In this document: piece after piece, positions 1 to 7,989 of the stretch | How positions within the stretch are numbered: the stretch's first letter is position 1 | Layout: every line of letters begins with the position of its first letter | Source: Tepidimonas ignava | GTDB taxonomy: Bacteria > Pseudomonadota > Gammaproteobacteria > Burkholderiales > Burkholderiaceae_C | Assembly (NCBI RefSeq): GCF_004342625.1 | Contig: NZ_SMAH01000002.1 | Location: 216,218 to 280,217, forward strand | Reading direction: 5' to 3' | Length of the DNA stretch: 64,000 nucleotides | Made by a program: the position numbers and the translations under genes | The notes under the pieces: model-generated | Told to the model about the DNA's origin: nothing | The model's input: the letters and a program-made list of their open reading frames with translations, nothing else | Databases searched by the model: none

Positions 1-1392
1 CACGTACAGCAGCGCCGCCGGACCGCGCCGTTGCGCCAGCCACGCCACCAGTTCCCCCAACACATGGTCGGTGTAGGCGATCGTGTTGTCGTACGCGTTG
101 ACGATGTGCTCGCGCGGGCACGTCTGCAACTGGGCGCTGGTGCACTCGGGCTCGAAGCGCTTGAACGCCGCCGGCGTGCGCTTGTGGTACGCGGGGCCGT
201 GGCTGCCCATCATGTGCAGCACCGCCAGCGTGCCAACACGCCGGCGCTGCGCGTCGAGCGTCTGCAGCGTACCCGGCAACTCGCGCAGCAGCACCTCGTC
301 ATGGCACTCGTCCCCGCTGCACAGGCCCGGCACCTGCAACCGGTCGGTGGCCAGCGTCGGCACACGCGCGCACACACCCTTGCAGCCGGACTGGTTGTCC
401 AACCAGGTCACCGCCAGCCCGGCGCGTTGCACCACGTCCAGCAGGTTCTCTTGGGCGCGCGCGGGGTCGTAGCGCTGGCGCCCGTCGGGCGCGAACATGC
501 ACGGCACCGACGTCTGGGTGTTGGTGCCGCACGAGGTCGTGTCGGCAAAATACACCAGCTCGCCTGCGCGCTGCAACGCCGCCAGCCGCGGCGTGGTGTC
601 GCGCGTGTACCCACCCAGGCTGACGTTGGCCGCGCGCGCCGTCTCGCCCACCACCAGCACCAACAGCGGGGCGTCGTCCTCCCTCGCGTGGGCCGGCAGC
701 ACCGGCACCTGATCGTCCAGCGGCTGCACGGGACCCGCCGCCAGCGCGTGTCGACCCAGGCCGTGGCGCAGCGTGGCGTATATGCTGTTGTAGGGGTTGA
801 TCATGTAGCGCAGCGTGCGCTCGGTGCGCATCAGCGCCGCCAGATCCTGAAACGTCAGCCACAGCAGCAGCGCTGCCAGCGCCAACGCCCCCATGGCCAG
901 CCCGCCGCGCTGCCCCAGCGCGCGCCGCCACGGGGCAGGCGCCACGGGCAGACGCCACCACAGCCAGCCGGGCAACGCCACCCCCAGCACCGCCACCACC
1001 AACAGCGCCGGCGTCACCAGATCGGCGGCTTCGCGCGCGTCGGTGTTGAAGACATTGGCCACCATCGAGCTGTCGATGACGATGCCGTAGGCCAACATGA
1101 AGTAGCTCGGCACCGCCACCAGCGCCAGCAGCACCAACCCCAGCGGCCGCCGCAGCGGCCCCACGGCCAGCAGCGCCAGCACGGCAAGGTTGACCGCCGC
1201 CAGCGCCCCCATCCACGCCGCGGTGACCAGCCACGGCCGCCACCCGCCACCCTCCATCCTTTGCAGCACCGCCGCCCACAGCGGCACGTTGCCCACCAGG
1301 GCCATCCACAGGGCCAGCGCCACCAGCGGTTCCCAGCGCTGTCCCCCGGGCCACTTGGCGTTGCGTTCGTTGTCGTCGGTCACACGTGTCAT
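1..1392 (-). CDS. eptA: Phosphoethanolamine-lipid A transferase, C-terminus cut by window edge
   Basis: Inner-membrane enzyme that moves phosphoethanolamine from phosphatidylethanolamine to lipid A, lowering surface charge and polymyxin binding. The visible 464 residues have about five membrane segments in residues 20-185 and then a periplasmic sulfatase-fold domain. Glu250 in GETARA and Thr290 in SCGTNTQTSVPCMF match the metal ligand and the phosphoenzyme threonine of the EptA family (E240/T280 in Neisseria). The start is the ATG at 1392; the stop lies outside the window, so the last metal ligands are not visible. It lies 35 nt downstream of the sensor kinase gene, and a PmrA-type repeat overlaps that gene's stop. 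EptA identity is firm; the exact acceptor (lipid A or another glycan) is inferred from the family. Confidence 0.9.
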   Translation of the reverse strand, partial: MTRVTDDNERNAKWPGGQRWEPLVALALWMALVGNVPLWAAVLQRMEGGGWRPWLVTAAWMGALAAVNLAVLALLAVGPLRRPLGLVLLALVAVPSYFMLAYGIVIDSSMVANVFNTDAREAADLVTPALLVVAVLGVALPGWLWWRLPVAPAPWRRALGQRGGLAMGALALAALLLWLTFQDLAALMRTERTLRYMINPYNSIYATLRHGLGRHALAAGPVQPLDDQVPVLPAHAREDDAPLLVLVVGETARAANVSLGGYTRDTTPRLAALQRAGELVYFADTTSCGTNTQTSVPCMFAPDGRQRYDPARAQENLLDVVQRAGLAVTWLDNQSGCKGVCARVPTLATDRLQVPGLCSGDECHDEVLLRELPGTLQTLDAQRRRVGTLAVLHMMGSHGPAYHKRTPAAFKRFEPECTSAQLQTCPREHIVNAYDNTIAYTDHVLGELVAWLAQRRGPAALLYV

Positions 1393-1415
1393 GGCCCTGA
1401 TCGTGCCAGGCCGCC

Positions 1416-1432
1416 CTTAGCACAACCTTAAG
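1416..1432 (-). promoter_or_regulatory. PmrA-type box upstream of eptA
   Basis: On the minus strand the sequence reads CTTAAG-N5-GCTAAG, the two-half-site spacing typical of PmrA/QseB-class response regulators. It overlaps the stop codon of the kinase gene and ends 23 nt before the eptA ATG. It could therefore give eptA its own promoter in addition to read-through from the two-component genes. The leader would be very short, and I see no good -10 hexamer, so activator dependence is inferred. Confidence 0.55.
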
Positions 1433-2762
1433 CCGCCGGCCAGCGCAGTTGGTACGCGGTACGCCAGGGCGGGGGCGGACCCAGCCGCTCCAGGCGCGCG
1501 CCCTCGTGTTCGGCGATGCGTTGCACCAGCGTCAGCCCCACCCCGAGCCCGCCGCGGTCCGCTGCGCGGGTCTCGGCAGCGGTGGTTGCGCCGCCGTCGT
1601 CCAACACTTGGCACACCACGTCGCCATCGGGCTGACGCTGCACCCGTACGGCCACGCGGGTGCCGGGCGGGTTGTGGCGCAGCGCGTTGTCGAGCAGGTT
1701 GCGCAACGCCAGCCGCAGCAGGGTCGGCCGCGCCGTCACAAGCAGCGCGTCGCCCTGCACCTCGGGCACCGGTCGCGGCGGGTCGAACACTGCGGCGCAC
1801 GCCTGGGCCACCTCCCGCGCCAGGGCCAGCAGCTCCACCGGCTCGGGCGGCTGCGCGCCGGGCGCGTCGGCGCGCGCCAGCGCCAGCAACTGGGTCAGGG
1901 TGTCGCCGGCGCGCAACGCCTCGTGCTCCAACGCCAGCAGCGCCTGCTGCGCCGTTGCGCTGCCGGGCTGCGTACGCACCAACCGTGCCTGCCAAACGAT
2001 GGCGGTCAGCGGCGAGCGCAGCTCGTGCGCCACGTCGGCGGTGAAACGCCGCTCACGTTGCCACAGGGCGTGCAGCCGCTGCACCAACGCGTGCAACGCG
2101 GCGCGCACCCGCTCCAGCTCCGAATAGCGTTGCTGGGGCGGCAGCCCTTGGCCCGTGTCGGGGTCAAAGCGCTGCAGCGCACGCGCCAGCTCGCCCAGCG
2201 GCGCCAGCCCGCGGCGCAGCGCCCAGGCCAGCAGCAGCGCCAGCAGCGGCAGCAACACCAGCGCCGGGCGCACGATGTGCTCGGCGATGTCGCGCCCCAA
2301 GGCGGCGTGGCGGCGCGTGTCCACCCCCACGGCCACCCGACGCCCACCGGTGTCCAGCACGTACCAACGCCAGGTGGCCAGCGTGCCCTGGTGCGCTACC
2401 ACCACCGTGTGCCAGCCCACGGCGTCATGCAGGGGCAGCCGGTCGGCCCAACCGCCGGGATCCCAACGCACCTGGCCGTGCTCCCACACCACGGCGTGCA
2501 GCGTGGGCGCGTAGCGCGCGGCGCCCTGGTGCGGCGGCGGCAGGGACGCGGGCGCCTGCGCCGGCGTTGGCAGCGGGAGGGTCGCCAGCAAGCGTGCCAC
2601 CGATTGCAGCTGGCCGTCGGTGATCTCCTCGACCTCGTGCACCCCGGTGTAGTAGGCGCTGGCCATCAGCGCGAGCCACACCGCCACCAGCGCCGCCAGT
2701 GTGAACGCCCACAGGCGCCGCCACAGGCGCGCTGCCGGGGGACGCGGCTGCCCTGCCCTCAT
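1428..2762 (-). CDS. Sensor histidine kinase, PmrB/QseC-like
   Basis: Membrane kinase of 444 residues. A first membrane segment lies near residues 15-37, followed by a short periplasmic region of about 130 residues and a second segment near 165-185. A HAMP-like linker leads to the H-box RRFTADVAHELRSPLTAI (phosphoacceptor His) and the N-box NLLDNALRHNP. The G1 region reads LDDGGAT instead of the usual DxGxG, while the G2 region GLGVGLTLV is normal. The start overlaps the regulator stop as ATGA, so the two are translationally coupled. Position next to eptA and a PAP2 phosphatase suggests it senses envelope stress such as metal ions or cationic peptides. The ligand is not readable from sequence. 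Confidence 0.9.
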   Translation of the reverse strand: MRAGQPRPPAARLWRRLWAFTLAALVAVWLALMASAYYTGVHEVEEITDGQLQSVARLLATLPLPTPAQAPASLPPPHQGAARYAPTLHAVVWEHGQVRWDPGGWADRLPLHDAVGWHTVVVAHQGTLATWRWYVLDTGGRRVAVGVDTRRHAALGRDIAEHIVRPALVLLPLLALLLAWALRRGLAPLGELARALQRFDPDTGQGLPPQQRYSELERVRAALHALVQRLHALWQRERRFTADVAHELRSPLTAIVWQARLVRTQPGSATAQQALLALEHEALRAGDTLTQLLALARADAPGAQPPEPVELLALAREVAQACAAVFDPPRPVPEVQGDALLVTARPTLLRLALRNLLDNALRHNPPGTRVAVRVQRQPDGDVVCQVLDDGGATTAAETRAADRGGLGVGLTLVQRIAEHEGARLERLGPPPPWRTAYQLRWPAA

Positions 2763-3427
2763 GGCGACGGCGGCGCCGGGATGGTGTAGCCAACGCCGCG
2801 CACGGTCTGGATCAGCGTGCTGCCCAGTTTGCGGCGCAGGTGGTGGATGTGAACTTCAAGCGCGTTGCTCTCCACCACCTCGTCAAAGCCGTACAGGGTG
2901 CTTTCGAGCTGCGCGCGCGTCAGCACCCGACCGCGCGCGCGCAGCAGCGCCCACAGCAACGCGAACTCCTTGGTGCCCAGGGTGACCGGCTGACCGTCCA
3001 ACGTCACGGTGCGCCGCGCCGGATCGACCCGCAGCGCACCGTGTTCGAGCAGACCTCCCGCCTCGCCCCCACTGCGCCGCAGCGCCACCCGCAGACGCGC
3101 CAGCAGCTCCTCGGGCGCAAACGGCTTGACCAAGTAATCGTCAGCGCCGCTGTCAAGCCCAGCCACGCGTTCGGGCACGGCGTCACGGGCGGTCACGATC
3201 AGCACCGGCGTGCGCCACCCCGCGGCCCGCCGTGCTCGCAACCACGCCACACCGTCCCCGTCGGGCAACCCCAGATCCAGCAGCACGGCGTCAAACGGTT
3301 CGGCGTCGACGGCGGCCGAGGCGCAGGCCAGCGTCGCGCAGACATCGCAAGCGTGGCCTTGGGCGCGCAGCAGCGCCGCCACCGCCCCGGCGATGGCGGC
3401 ATCGTCCTCGATCAGCAACAAGCGCAT
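2759..3427 (-). CDS. OmpR-family response regulator, PmrA/QseB-like
   Basis: Regulator of 222 residues. The receiver domain (1-115) has the acidic pocket IEDD, phosphoacceptor Asp51 in LLDLGLPDGDG and the conserved Lys in VKPF. The winged-helix DNA-binding domain (about 125-218) ends in the usual VRGVGYTI. It is the first gene of a run with the kinase and eptA, overlapping the kinase by 4 nt. Two PmrA-type repeats (1416-1432 and 3442-3458) flank the system, which supports auto-regulation and control of eptA and the PAP2 gene. Whether it is an orthologue of PmrA or QseB cannot be decided by eye. Confidence 0.92.
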   Translation of the reverse strand: MRLLLIEDDAAIAGAVAALLRAQGHACDVCATLACASAAVDAEPFDAVLLDLGLPDGDGVAWLRARRAAGWRTPVLIVTARDAVPERVAGLDSGADDYLVKPFAPEELLARLRVALRRSGGEAGGLLEHGALRVDPARRTVTLDGQPVTLGTKEFALLWALLRARGRVLTRAQLESTLYGFDEVVESNALEVHIHHLRRKLGSTLIQTVRGVGYTIPAPPSP

Positions 3428-3441
3428 CGGCCTGCCCCACG

Positions 3442-3458
3442 GTTAAGGCTGTCTTAAG
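3442..3458. promoter_or_regulatory. PmrA-type box between regulator and PAP2 gene
   Basis: GTTAAG-N5-CTTAAG lies in the 54-nt gap between the divergent regulator and PAP2 genes. Half-site sequence and spacing match the PmrA/QseB class. TGTACT at 3469-3474 could serve as a -10 for the PAP2 direction, which would make that transcript almost leaderless. For the regulator direction the site is only 14 nt from the start codon, so its role there could be repression or it may depend on a promoter farther away. Confidence 0.6.
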
Positions 3459-3481
3459 GCCACCGCAGTGTACTGCGCGCC

Positions 3482-4207
3482 ATGCCCGACACTCGCCTTC
3501 CTTCGGTCCGAACGCTGCTGTGGCTGACAGCGCTGCTGTGGGCCGTGGCGTTGGCCTGGGACGCCACCGGCAGGGACCTGGCGGTGATGCAGCGCCTGGG
3601 CGACGCCCAGGGTTTTGCCCTGCGTGACGCGCCGCTGTGGCGACACTGGGGTCACGACGTGGCACAGCAACTGGCCCGGGTGATGCTGGCGCTGCTGTGG
3701 CTGGCCGCCTTGCTGCCATGGACGGTGCCGCGCACGCGCGCCCGGGTGTGGGGCCGCCAGGCGCTGCAAGCGGCGCTGGGCGCCACCCTGGCGCTGCTGT
3801 TGATCGGTTGGCTCAAGCACCGCAGCCTGACCAGTTGCCCGTGGGATCTGGAGCTGTTCGGTGGCACGGCGCGTTACGTTTCGCATTGGCAATGGGGCAT
3901 GCCCGACGGCGGCGGTGCGCGCTGCTTTCCGGGCGGGCACGTGGCGTCGGCGGCGATTTTTTGGTCGTTGGCGCTGGTGCCGCGCTCGCCGCGCGCCCGT
4001 CGCGCGCTGTGGCTGCTGGTGGCGTTGCTGGCCTTGGCCTTCGGCGCCGTGCAAACGCTGCGCGGCGCGCACTACCCCAGCCACACCTTGTGGACGATGG
4101 CGCTGGCGTGGACCGTGGTCGTGGCGCACCACGCCGCCTGGCGTCGTTGGGTGCGCGCCCACGCGCTCGGCGTGGCTCAGATATCCACCTCCACCGCGTC
4201 GCCGTAG
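3482..4207 (+). CDS. PAP2-family membrane phosphatase
   Basis: Integral membrane protein of 241 residues with about six hydrophobic segments. It carries PAP2-type catalytic elements: a lysine-led first motif (KHRSLTSCPWD), FPGGHVAS with the acid-base histidine, and RGAHYPSH with the nucleophile histidine. The first motif has Cys where the general KX6RP motif has Arg, and the last ends in His where the classical form has Asp. These look like features of a subfamily with CPWD and PxGH signatures, not decay. The likely substrate is a lipid phosphate such as undecaprenyl pyrophosphate or lipid A phosphate. Divergence from the regulator gene and the intervening PmrA-type box link it to lipid A modification. 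Its last 31 nt overlap the parE stop region tail to tail. Confidence 0.85.
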   Translation: MPDTRLPSVRTLLWLTALLWAVALAWDATGRDLAVMQRLGDAQGFALRDAPLWRHWGHDVAQQLARVMLALLWLAALLPWTVPRTRARVWGRQALQAALGATLALLLIGWLKHRSLTSCPWDLELFGGTARYVSHWQWGMPDGGGARCFPGGHVASAAIFWSLALVPRSPRARRALWLLVALLALAFGAVQTLRGAHYPSHTLWTMALAWTVVVAHHAAWRRWVRAHALGVAQISTSTASP

Positions 4208-6153
4208 CGCTCCAGCAGCTCGCGCCGCGCGGCGGCCTCGCCTTTGCCCATCAACTGGTGCAACCGGGCCTCGGTGGCGGCGCGGTCGCGCAACGTCACC
4301 GGCAGCAAACGGCGCGTGTCGGGGTTGAGCGTGGTTTCCCACAGTTGCTCGGCGCTCATCTCACCCAGCCCCTTGAAGCGGCTGATCGTGCAGCGCTCGC
4401 GCGCCACACCGTCTTGCGCGCATTTGTCCAAGATGGCCTGCAGCTCGCCCTCGTCCAGCGCGTACAGCTTGGCCGGCGGGCGCTTGCCACGCGCTGGCAC
4501 GTCCACCCGGTACAGCGGCGGGCGGGCCACGTACAGGTGCCCGCGCTCGATCAGGCGTGGAAAGTGGCGGAAAAACAGCGTCAGCAGCAACACCTGGATG
4601 TGCGCCCCGTCGACGTCGGCGTCGCTCAGGATGCACACCTTGCCATAGCGCAGCCCGCTCAAGTCCACCGCATCGTCGGGGCCGTGCGGGTCGATCCCGA
4701 TGGCCACCGCGATGTCGTGCACCTCCTGGTTGGCGTAGAGCCGCTCGCGCTCCACTTCCCAGGTGTTGAGCACCTTGCCGCGCAGCGGCAGCACCGCCTG
4801 AAAGGTCTTGTCGCGCCCCATTTTGGCGCTGCCGCCGGCGCTGTCGCCCTCCACCAAAAAAAGCTCGTTGCGCGTGGTGTCGCGGCTTTCGCAGTCGGTC
4901 AGTTTGCCTGGCAGCACCGCCACGCCGCTGCCTTTGCGCTTTTCCAGCTTGACGCTGGCGCGCTGGCGGCTTTGCGCGCTGCGGATGACCAGCTCGGCCA
5001 GCCGCTTGCCGTGCTCCACGTGCTGGTGCAACCACAGCTCCAACGCGGGGCGCACGTAGCTGGCCACCAACCGCACGGCGTCGCGCGAGTTCAGGCGTTC
5101 TTTGGTCTGCCCCTGGAACTGCGGATCGAGCACCTTGGCGCTGAGCACGAAGCTGGCGCGCGCAAACACGTCTTCCGGCAGCACCTTGACGCCTTTGGGC
5201 AGCAGCGCGTGCAGCTCGATGAACCCCCGCACGGCCTGAAACAGCCCCTCGCGCAGGCCGCTTTCGTGGGTGCCGCCGGCGGTGGTGGGGATCAGGTTGA
5301 CGTAGCTCTCGCGCACCAGCGGGCCCTCTTCGGTGAACGCCACGGCCCACTGCGCGCCTTCGCCTTCGGCAAAGGCATCGTGCCCCGCCTCGGCCCAGCC
5401 TTCACCGGTGAAGATGGGCAGCAGTGGCTCGCAAGGCAAGCGTTGCGCCAGGTAGTCGGCCAGGCCGCCCTTGTACTGCCAGGTCTGGCGCTGACCGCTG
5501 GTTTCATCGATCAGCGTCACGCTCACCCCCGGCAGCAGCACCGCCTTGCTGCGCAGCAGGTGCGCCAGCTCCGCCCGCGGGATCTCGGCGCTGTCAAAGT
5601 AACGCGCGTCGGGCCACACCCGCACCGTGGTGCCCTGGCGCCGCTCGCCCGCGGCCAGCGGCCGGCGCTGCAACGGCTGCACCACGTCGCCCCCGGCAAA
5701 GGCCATCGTCGCCACATGGCCGTCGCGGTGGCTGGCCACCTCCAGCCGCCGCGACAGGGCGTTGGTCACGCTCACCCCCACGCCATGCAACCCGCCGGCA
5801 AAGTTGTAGGCGCCCCCGTGCCCCTTGTCGAACTTGCCGCCGGCGTGCAAGCGGGTGAAGACCAGCTCCAGCACCGGCGCGCCCTCCTCGGGGTGCACGC
5901 CGTGCGGTATCCCGCGCCCGTCGTCTTCAACGCTGATCGAGCCGTCGCTGTGCAACGTGACGACGATGCGCCGTCCGTGGCCGGCCAGGGCCTCGTCGGC
6001 GGCGTTGTCGATCACCTCCTGCACGATGTGCAGCGGATGGTCGGTGCGCGTGTACATGCCGGGCCGCTGCTTGACGGGCTCCAGCCCCTTGAGCACCCGA
6101 ATGGCGGCCTCGGCATAGCCCGTGGAGGCAACGGTGGGGGTGGTGTCGACCAT
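4177..6153 (-). CDS. parE: DNA topoisomerase IV subunit B
   Basis: ATPase subunit of topoisomerase IV, which with ParC decatenates daughter chromosomes. The 658-residue protein has the GHKL ATPase motifs IDNAADEALAGHG and DDGRGIP, the transducer domain and the TOPRIM motifs EGDSAGG and SDADVDGAHI. Length fits ParE (about 630-660) and not the longer gyrB. I chose the ATG at 6153 because the next upstream ATG (6177) adds only an unlike MCTIQSRA stretch. A TACAAT hexamer at 6167-6162 on the minus strand would give a nearly leaderless message. parC is not in this window. The upstream region carries DnaA boxes. Confidence 0.97.
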   Translation of the reverse strand: MVDTTPTVASTGYAEAAIRVLKGLEPVKQRPGMYTRTDHPLHIVQEVIDNAADEALAGHGRRIVVTLHSDGSISVEDDGRGIPHGVHPEEGAPVLELVFTRLHAGGKFDKGHGGAYNFAGGLHGVGVSVTNALSRRLEVASHRDGHVATMAFAGGDVVQPLQRRPLAAGERRQGTTVRVWPDARYFDSAEIPRAELAHLLRSKAVLLPGVSVTLIDETSGQRQTWQYKGGLADYLAQRLPCEPLLPIFTGEGWAEAGHDAFAEGEGAQWAVAFTEEGPLVRESYVNLIPTTAGGTHESGLREGLFQAVRGFIELHALLPKGVKVLPEDVFARASFVLSAKVLDPQFQGQTKERLNSRDAVRLVASYVRPALELWLHQHVEHGKRLAELVIRSAQSRQRASVKLEKRKGSGVAVLPGKLTDCESRDTTRNELFLVEGDSAGGSAKMGRDKTFQAVLPLRGKVLNTWEVERERLYANQEVHDIAVAIGIDPHGPDDAVDLSGLRYGKVCILSDADVDGAHIQVLLLTLFFRHFPRLIERGHLYVARPPLYRVDVPARGKRPPAKLYALDEGELQAILDKCAQDGVARERCTISRFKGLGEMSAEQLWETTLNPDTRRLLPVTLRDRAATEARLHQLMGKGEAAARRELLERYGDAVEVDI

Positions 6154-6588
6154 GGCGCGCGATTGTATTGTGCACACCCGACGGGGAGGCGGGATGCGCC
6201 GCTGGCACCCGGGTCATCCCCCTTGGTTGCAGCGCAACGCACTGCGAAAACACCACAACATATTGTTTTTACACACCATTTTTACTGCTCAAAAAATAGG
6301 CAATCTGTTGCAAGGCTTGTGCGGCGCGGCTTGGCCCGCGATGACCACGGGTTGCCCACAATGTTATCCACAGGCGCGCGGGATAACGGCCACAGCCCCT
6401 TGTGGTTCAATGGGTTGCCACACAACGTGCACGCCCCATGTCAACGGGTGCCGGCAACATCAACCGTCCGCCGCCATGGCTGGCCCAGCCGCGTTGGCGG
6501 CCGACGCCAACACCCGCCGCCAAGGCGCCGCACCCCGCAAGCCCCCCTCGCCCACCATCACGGCCCCGCTTGGGCTACCATCACGGGC
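6154..6588. other. 435-nt intergenic region between parE and the MFS gene
   Basis: No credible gene is visible here. Positions 6245-6300 are strikingly AT-rich for this GC-rich DNA, with runs such as TTGTTTTTACAC and CTCAAAAAATAGG. Two DnaA-box-like nonamers flank and follow the AT-rich tract. The right half (6400-6588) is ordinary GC-rich sequence leading to the transporter start. An open frame across 6122-6592 exists, but it has no family resemblance and unfavourable composition. Confidence 0.6.
6267..6372 (+). promoter_or_regulatory. DnaA-box cluster beside an AT-rich tract
   Basis: TTTTACACA at 6267-6275 and TTATCCACA at 6364-6372 both match the DnaA consensus TTWTNCACA; the second is the perfect high-affinity form. 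TTGCCCACA at 6352-6360 is a two-mismatch variant 12 nt before it, in the same orientation. TGTGGTTCA at 6401-6409 is a weak inverted copy. The first box sits at the edge of the AT-rich stretch. This could be an origin-like element, a DnaA titration or reactivation site, or DnaA control of parE. Only two good boxes are present, so function is uncertain. Confidence 0.45.
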
Positions 6589-7812
6589 ATGACCCCCAAC
6601 CGCTTGTCCGCCACCCAGGTGCTGCTGTGTGGCGCGTTGATCGTGACCCTGTCGATGGGCATTCGCCACGGCTTCGGGTTGTGGCTGCAGCCGCTGACCG
6701 CCGCCCATGGCTGGCCGCGTGAGAGCTTTGCGTTGGCCATGGCGGTGCAAAACCTGGCTTGGGGGGCGCTGGGCATCGGTGCGGGGATGGTGGCCGACCG
6801 CTGGGGGCCGTACCGGGTGTTGTGGGCCGGGGCGTTGCTGTACGCGCTGGGCCTGGCGGGCATGGCGCTGGCGACCGACCCGGTGGTGTTTGCCTGGACC
6901 GCGGGGGTGCTTATCGGCGCCGCGCAGGCGGGCACCACCTACGCCATCGTGTACGGCGTGATCGGCCGGCAAATCGAGGCCGAACGCCGTTCGTGGGCCA
7001 TGGGCGTGGCCGCCGCGGCGGGCTCGTTCGGTCAGTTTTTGATGGTGCCGCTGGAAGGGTGGCTGATCGAGCACCTGGGCTGGCAGCACGCGCTGCTGGC
7101 GTTGGCGGTGGCGGTGCTGGCCATCGGGCCGCTGGCGCTGGGCCTGCGCGAGCCCCACTTCCACGCCACGCGCGCGGCCGCACCGACGCAGGGGGTGATG
7201 CACGCGCTGCGCGAGGCGCTGGGCACGCGCAGCTTCGTGCTGTTGATGGCCGGCTACTTCGTGTGCGGCTTTCAGGTCGTTTTCATCGGCGTGCACATGC
7301 CCAGCTACCTCAAAGACCAGGGGCTGGCGCCGCAGGTGGCCAGCACCGCGCTGGCGCTGATCGGGCTGTTCAACGTGGCCGGCACTTACGCCGCCGGTGC
7401 CTTGGGCCAGCGCCTGGCCAAGCGAAAAATCCTGGCGGCCATCTACGCGCTGCGCTCGGTGGCGATCGTGGTCTTTTTGAGCGTGCCGCTGTCGCCCGCC
7501 AGCGTCTATGTGTTTGCCGCCGTGATGGGGCTCCTGTGGCTGTCCACCGTGCCACCCACCAACGCGCTGGTGGCGCAGATCTTTGGTGTGGCGCACCTGT
7601 CGATGCTGGGCGGGTTTGTCTTTTTCAGCCACCAGGTCGGCAGTTTTGCCGGGGTCTGGCTGGGTGGCCTGCTGTACGACCGCACCGGCAGCTACGACGT
7701 CGTGTGGTGGCTGGCCATCGCGCTGGGCGTGCTGGCCGCCGCGGTCAACCTGCCGATCCGTGAAGCGCCGCTGGCGCGGGGGCCGGCGCGTGTCGCCCCG
7801 GGCGCCGCCTGA
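6589..7812 (+). CDS. MFS transporter
   Basis: Major facilitator superfamily permease of 407 residues with twelve hydrophobic segments. The early loop GMVADRWGPYR resembles the MFS loop 2-3 signature, and a charged central loop lies near residues 190-205. The start is ATG 6589. The open frame extends far upstream, but that part has no resemblance to membrane protein and crosses parE. An overall resemblance to anion:cation or oxalate/formate-type exporters is possible, but the substrate is not determined. It is followed after 12 nt by a small membrane peptide and the methyltransferase, so these three probably share a transcript. Confidence 0.9.
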   Translation: MTPNRLSATQVLLCGALIVTLSMGIRHGFGLWLQPLTAAHGWPRESFALAMAVQNLAWGALGIGAGMVADRWGPYRVLWAGALLYALGLAGMALATDPVVFAWTAGVLIGAAQAGTTYAIVYGVIGRQIEAERRSWAMGVAAAAGSFGQFLMVPLEGWLIEHLGWQHALLALAVAVLAIGPLALGLREPHFHATRAAAPTQGVMHALREALGTRSFVLLMAGYFVCGFQVVFIGVHMPSYLKDQGLAPQVASTALALIGLFNVAGTYAAGALGQRLAKRKILAAIYALRSVAIVVFLSVPLSPASVYVFAAVMGLLWLSTVPPTNALVAQIFGVAHLSMLGGFVFFSHQVGSFAGVWLGGLLYDRTGSYDVVWWLAIALGVLAAAVNLPIREAPLARGPARVAPGAA

Positions 7813-7824
7813 GCGTGCATCGCC

Positions 7825-7989
7825 ATGTCCAGCGTCCCCCCTTGCCCTGCCCCGCGCCGGCCGTCCGCGCGACGGCTGCGACTGCTGCTGTGGACGGCGG
7901 CGGTGGCCGCGTGCGCCGCGGTGTTCGCGTGGTACCTTTCGCCCACCTTTGTGCTGACCTTGGCCGATCGCCTGTGGAGCTGCTTTTGA
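7825..7989 (+). CDS. Small membrane protein, 54 aa, unknown function
   Basis: ATG 7825 to TGA 7989 encodes 54 residues: an Arg-rich N-terminus (RRPSARRLR), one hydrophobic segment (LLLWTAAVAACAAVFAWYL) and a conserved-looking tail TLADRLWSCF. The stop codon overlaps the TTG start of the methyltransferase as TTGA, a classical coupling arrangement. The Shine-Dalgarno of that downstream gene lies inside this ORF. From memory, short single-span proteins with a similar ADxxWxCF tail occur in Burkholderiales. It is too short for most automatic gene callers. Topology would be N-in by the positive-inside rule. Function unknown. Confidence 0.7.
   Translation: MSSVPPCPAPRRPSARRLRLLLWTAAVAACAAVFAWYLSPTFVLTLADRLWSCF

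Noticed and set aside
6122..6592. Possible 156-aa gene in the parE-MFS gap
   Set aside because: No domain, odd Cys/His-rich composition, and it runs through the AT-rich DnaA-box region and into the MFS start.
3637..7812. Open frame of 1391 codons on the plus strand crossing PAP2, parE and the MFS gene
   Set aside because: Only its last 407 codons (from 6589) look like a protein. The rest is the antisense frame of parE, kept open by high GC.
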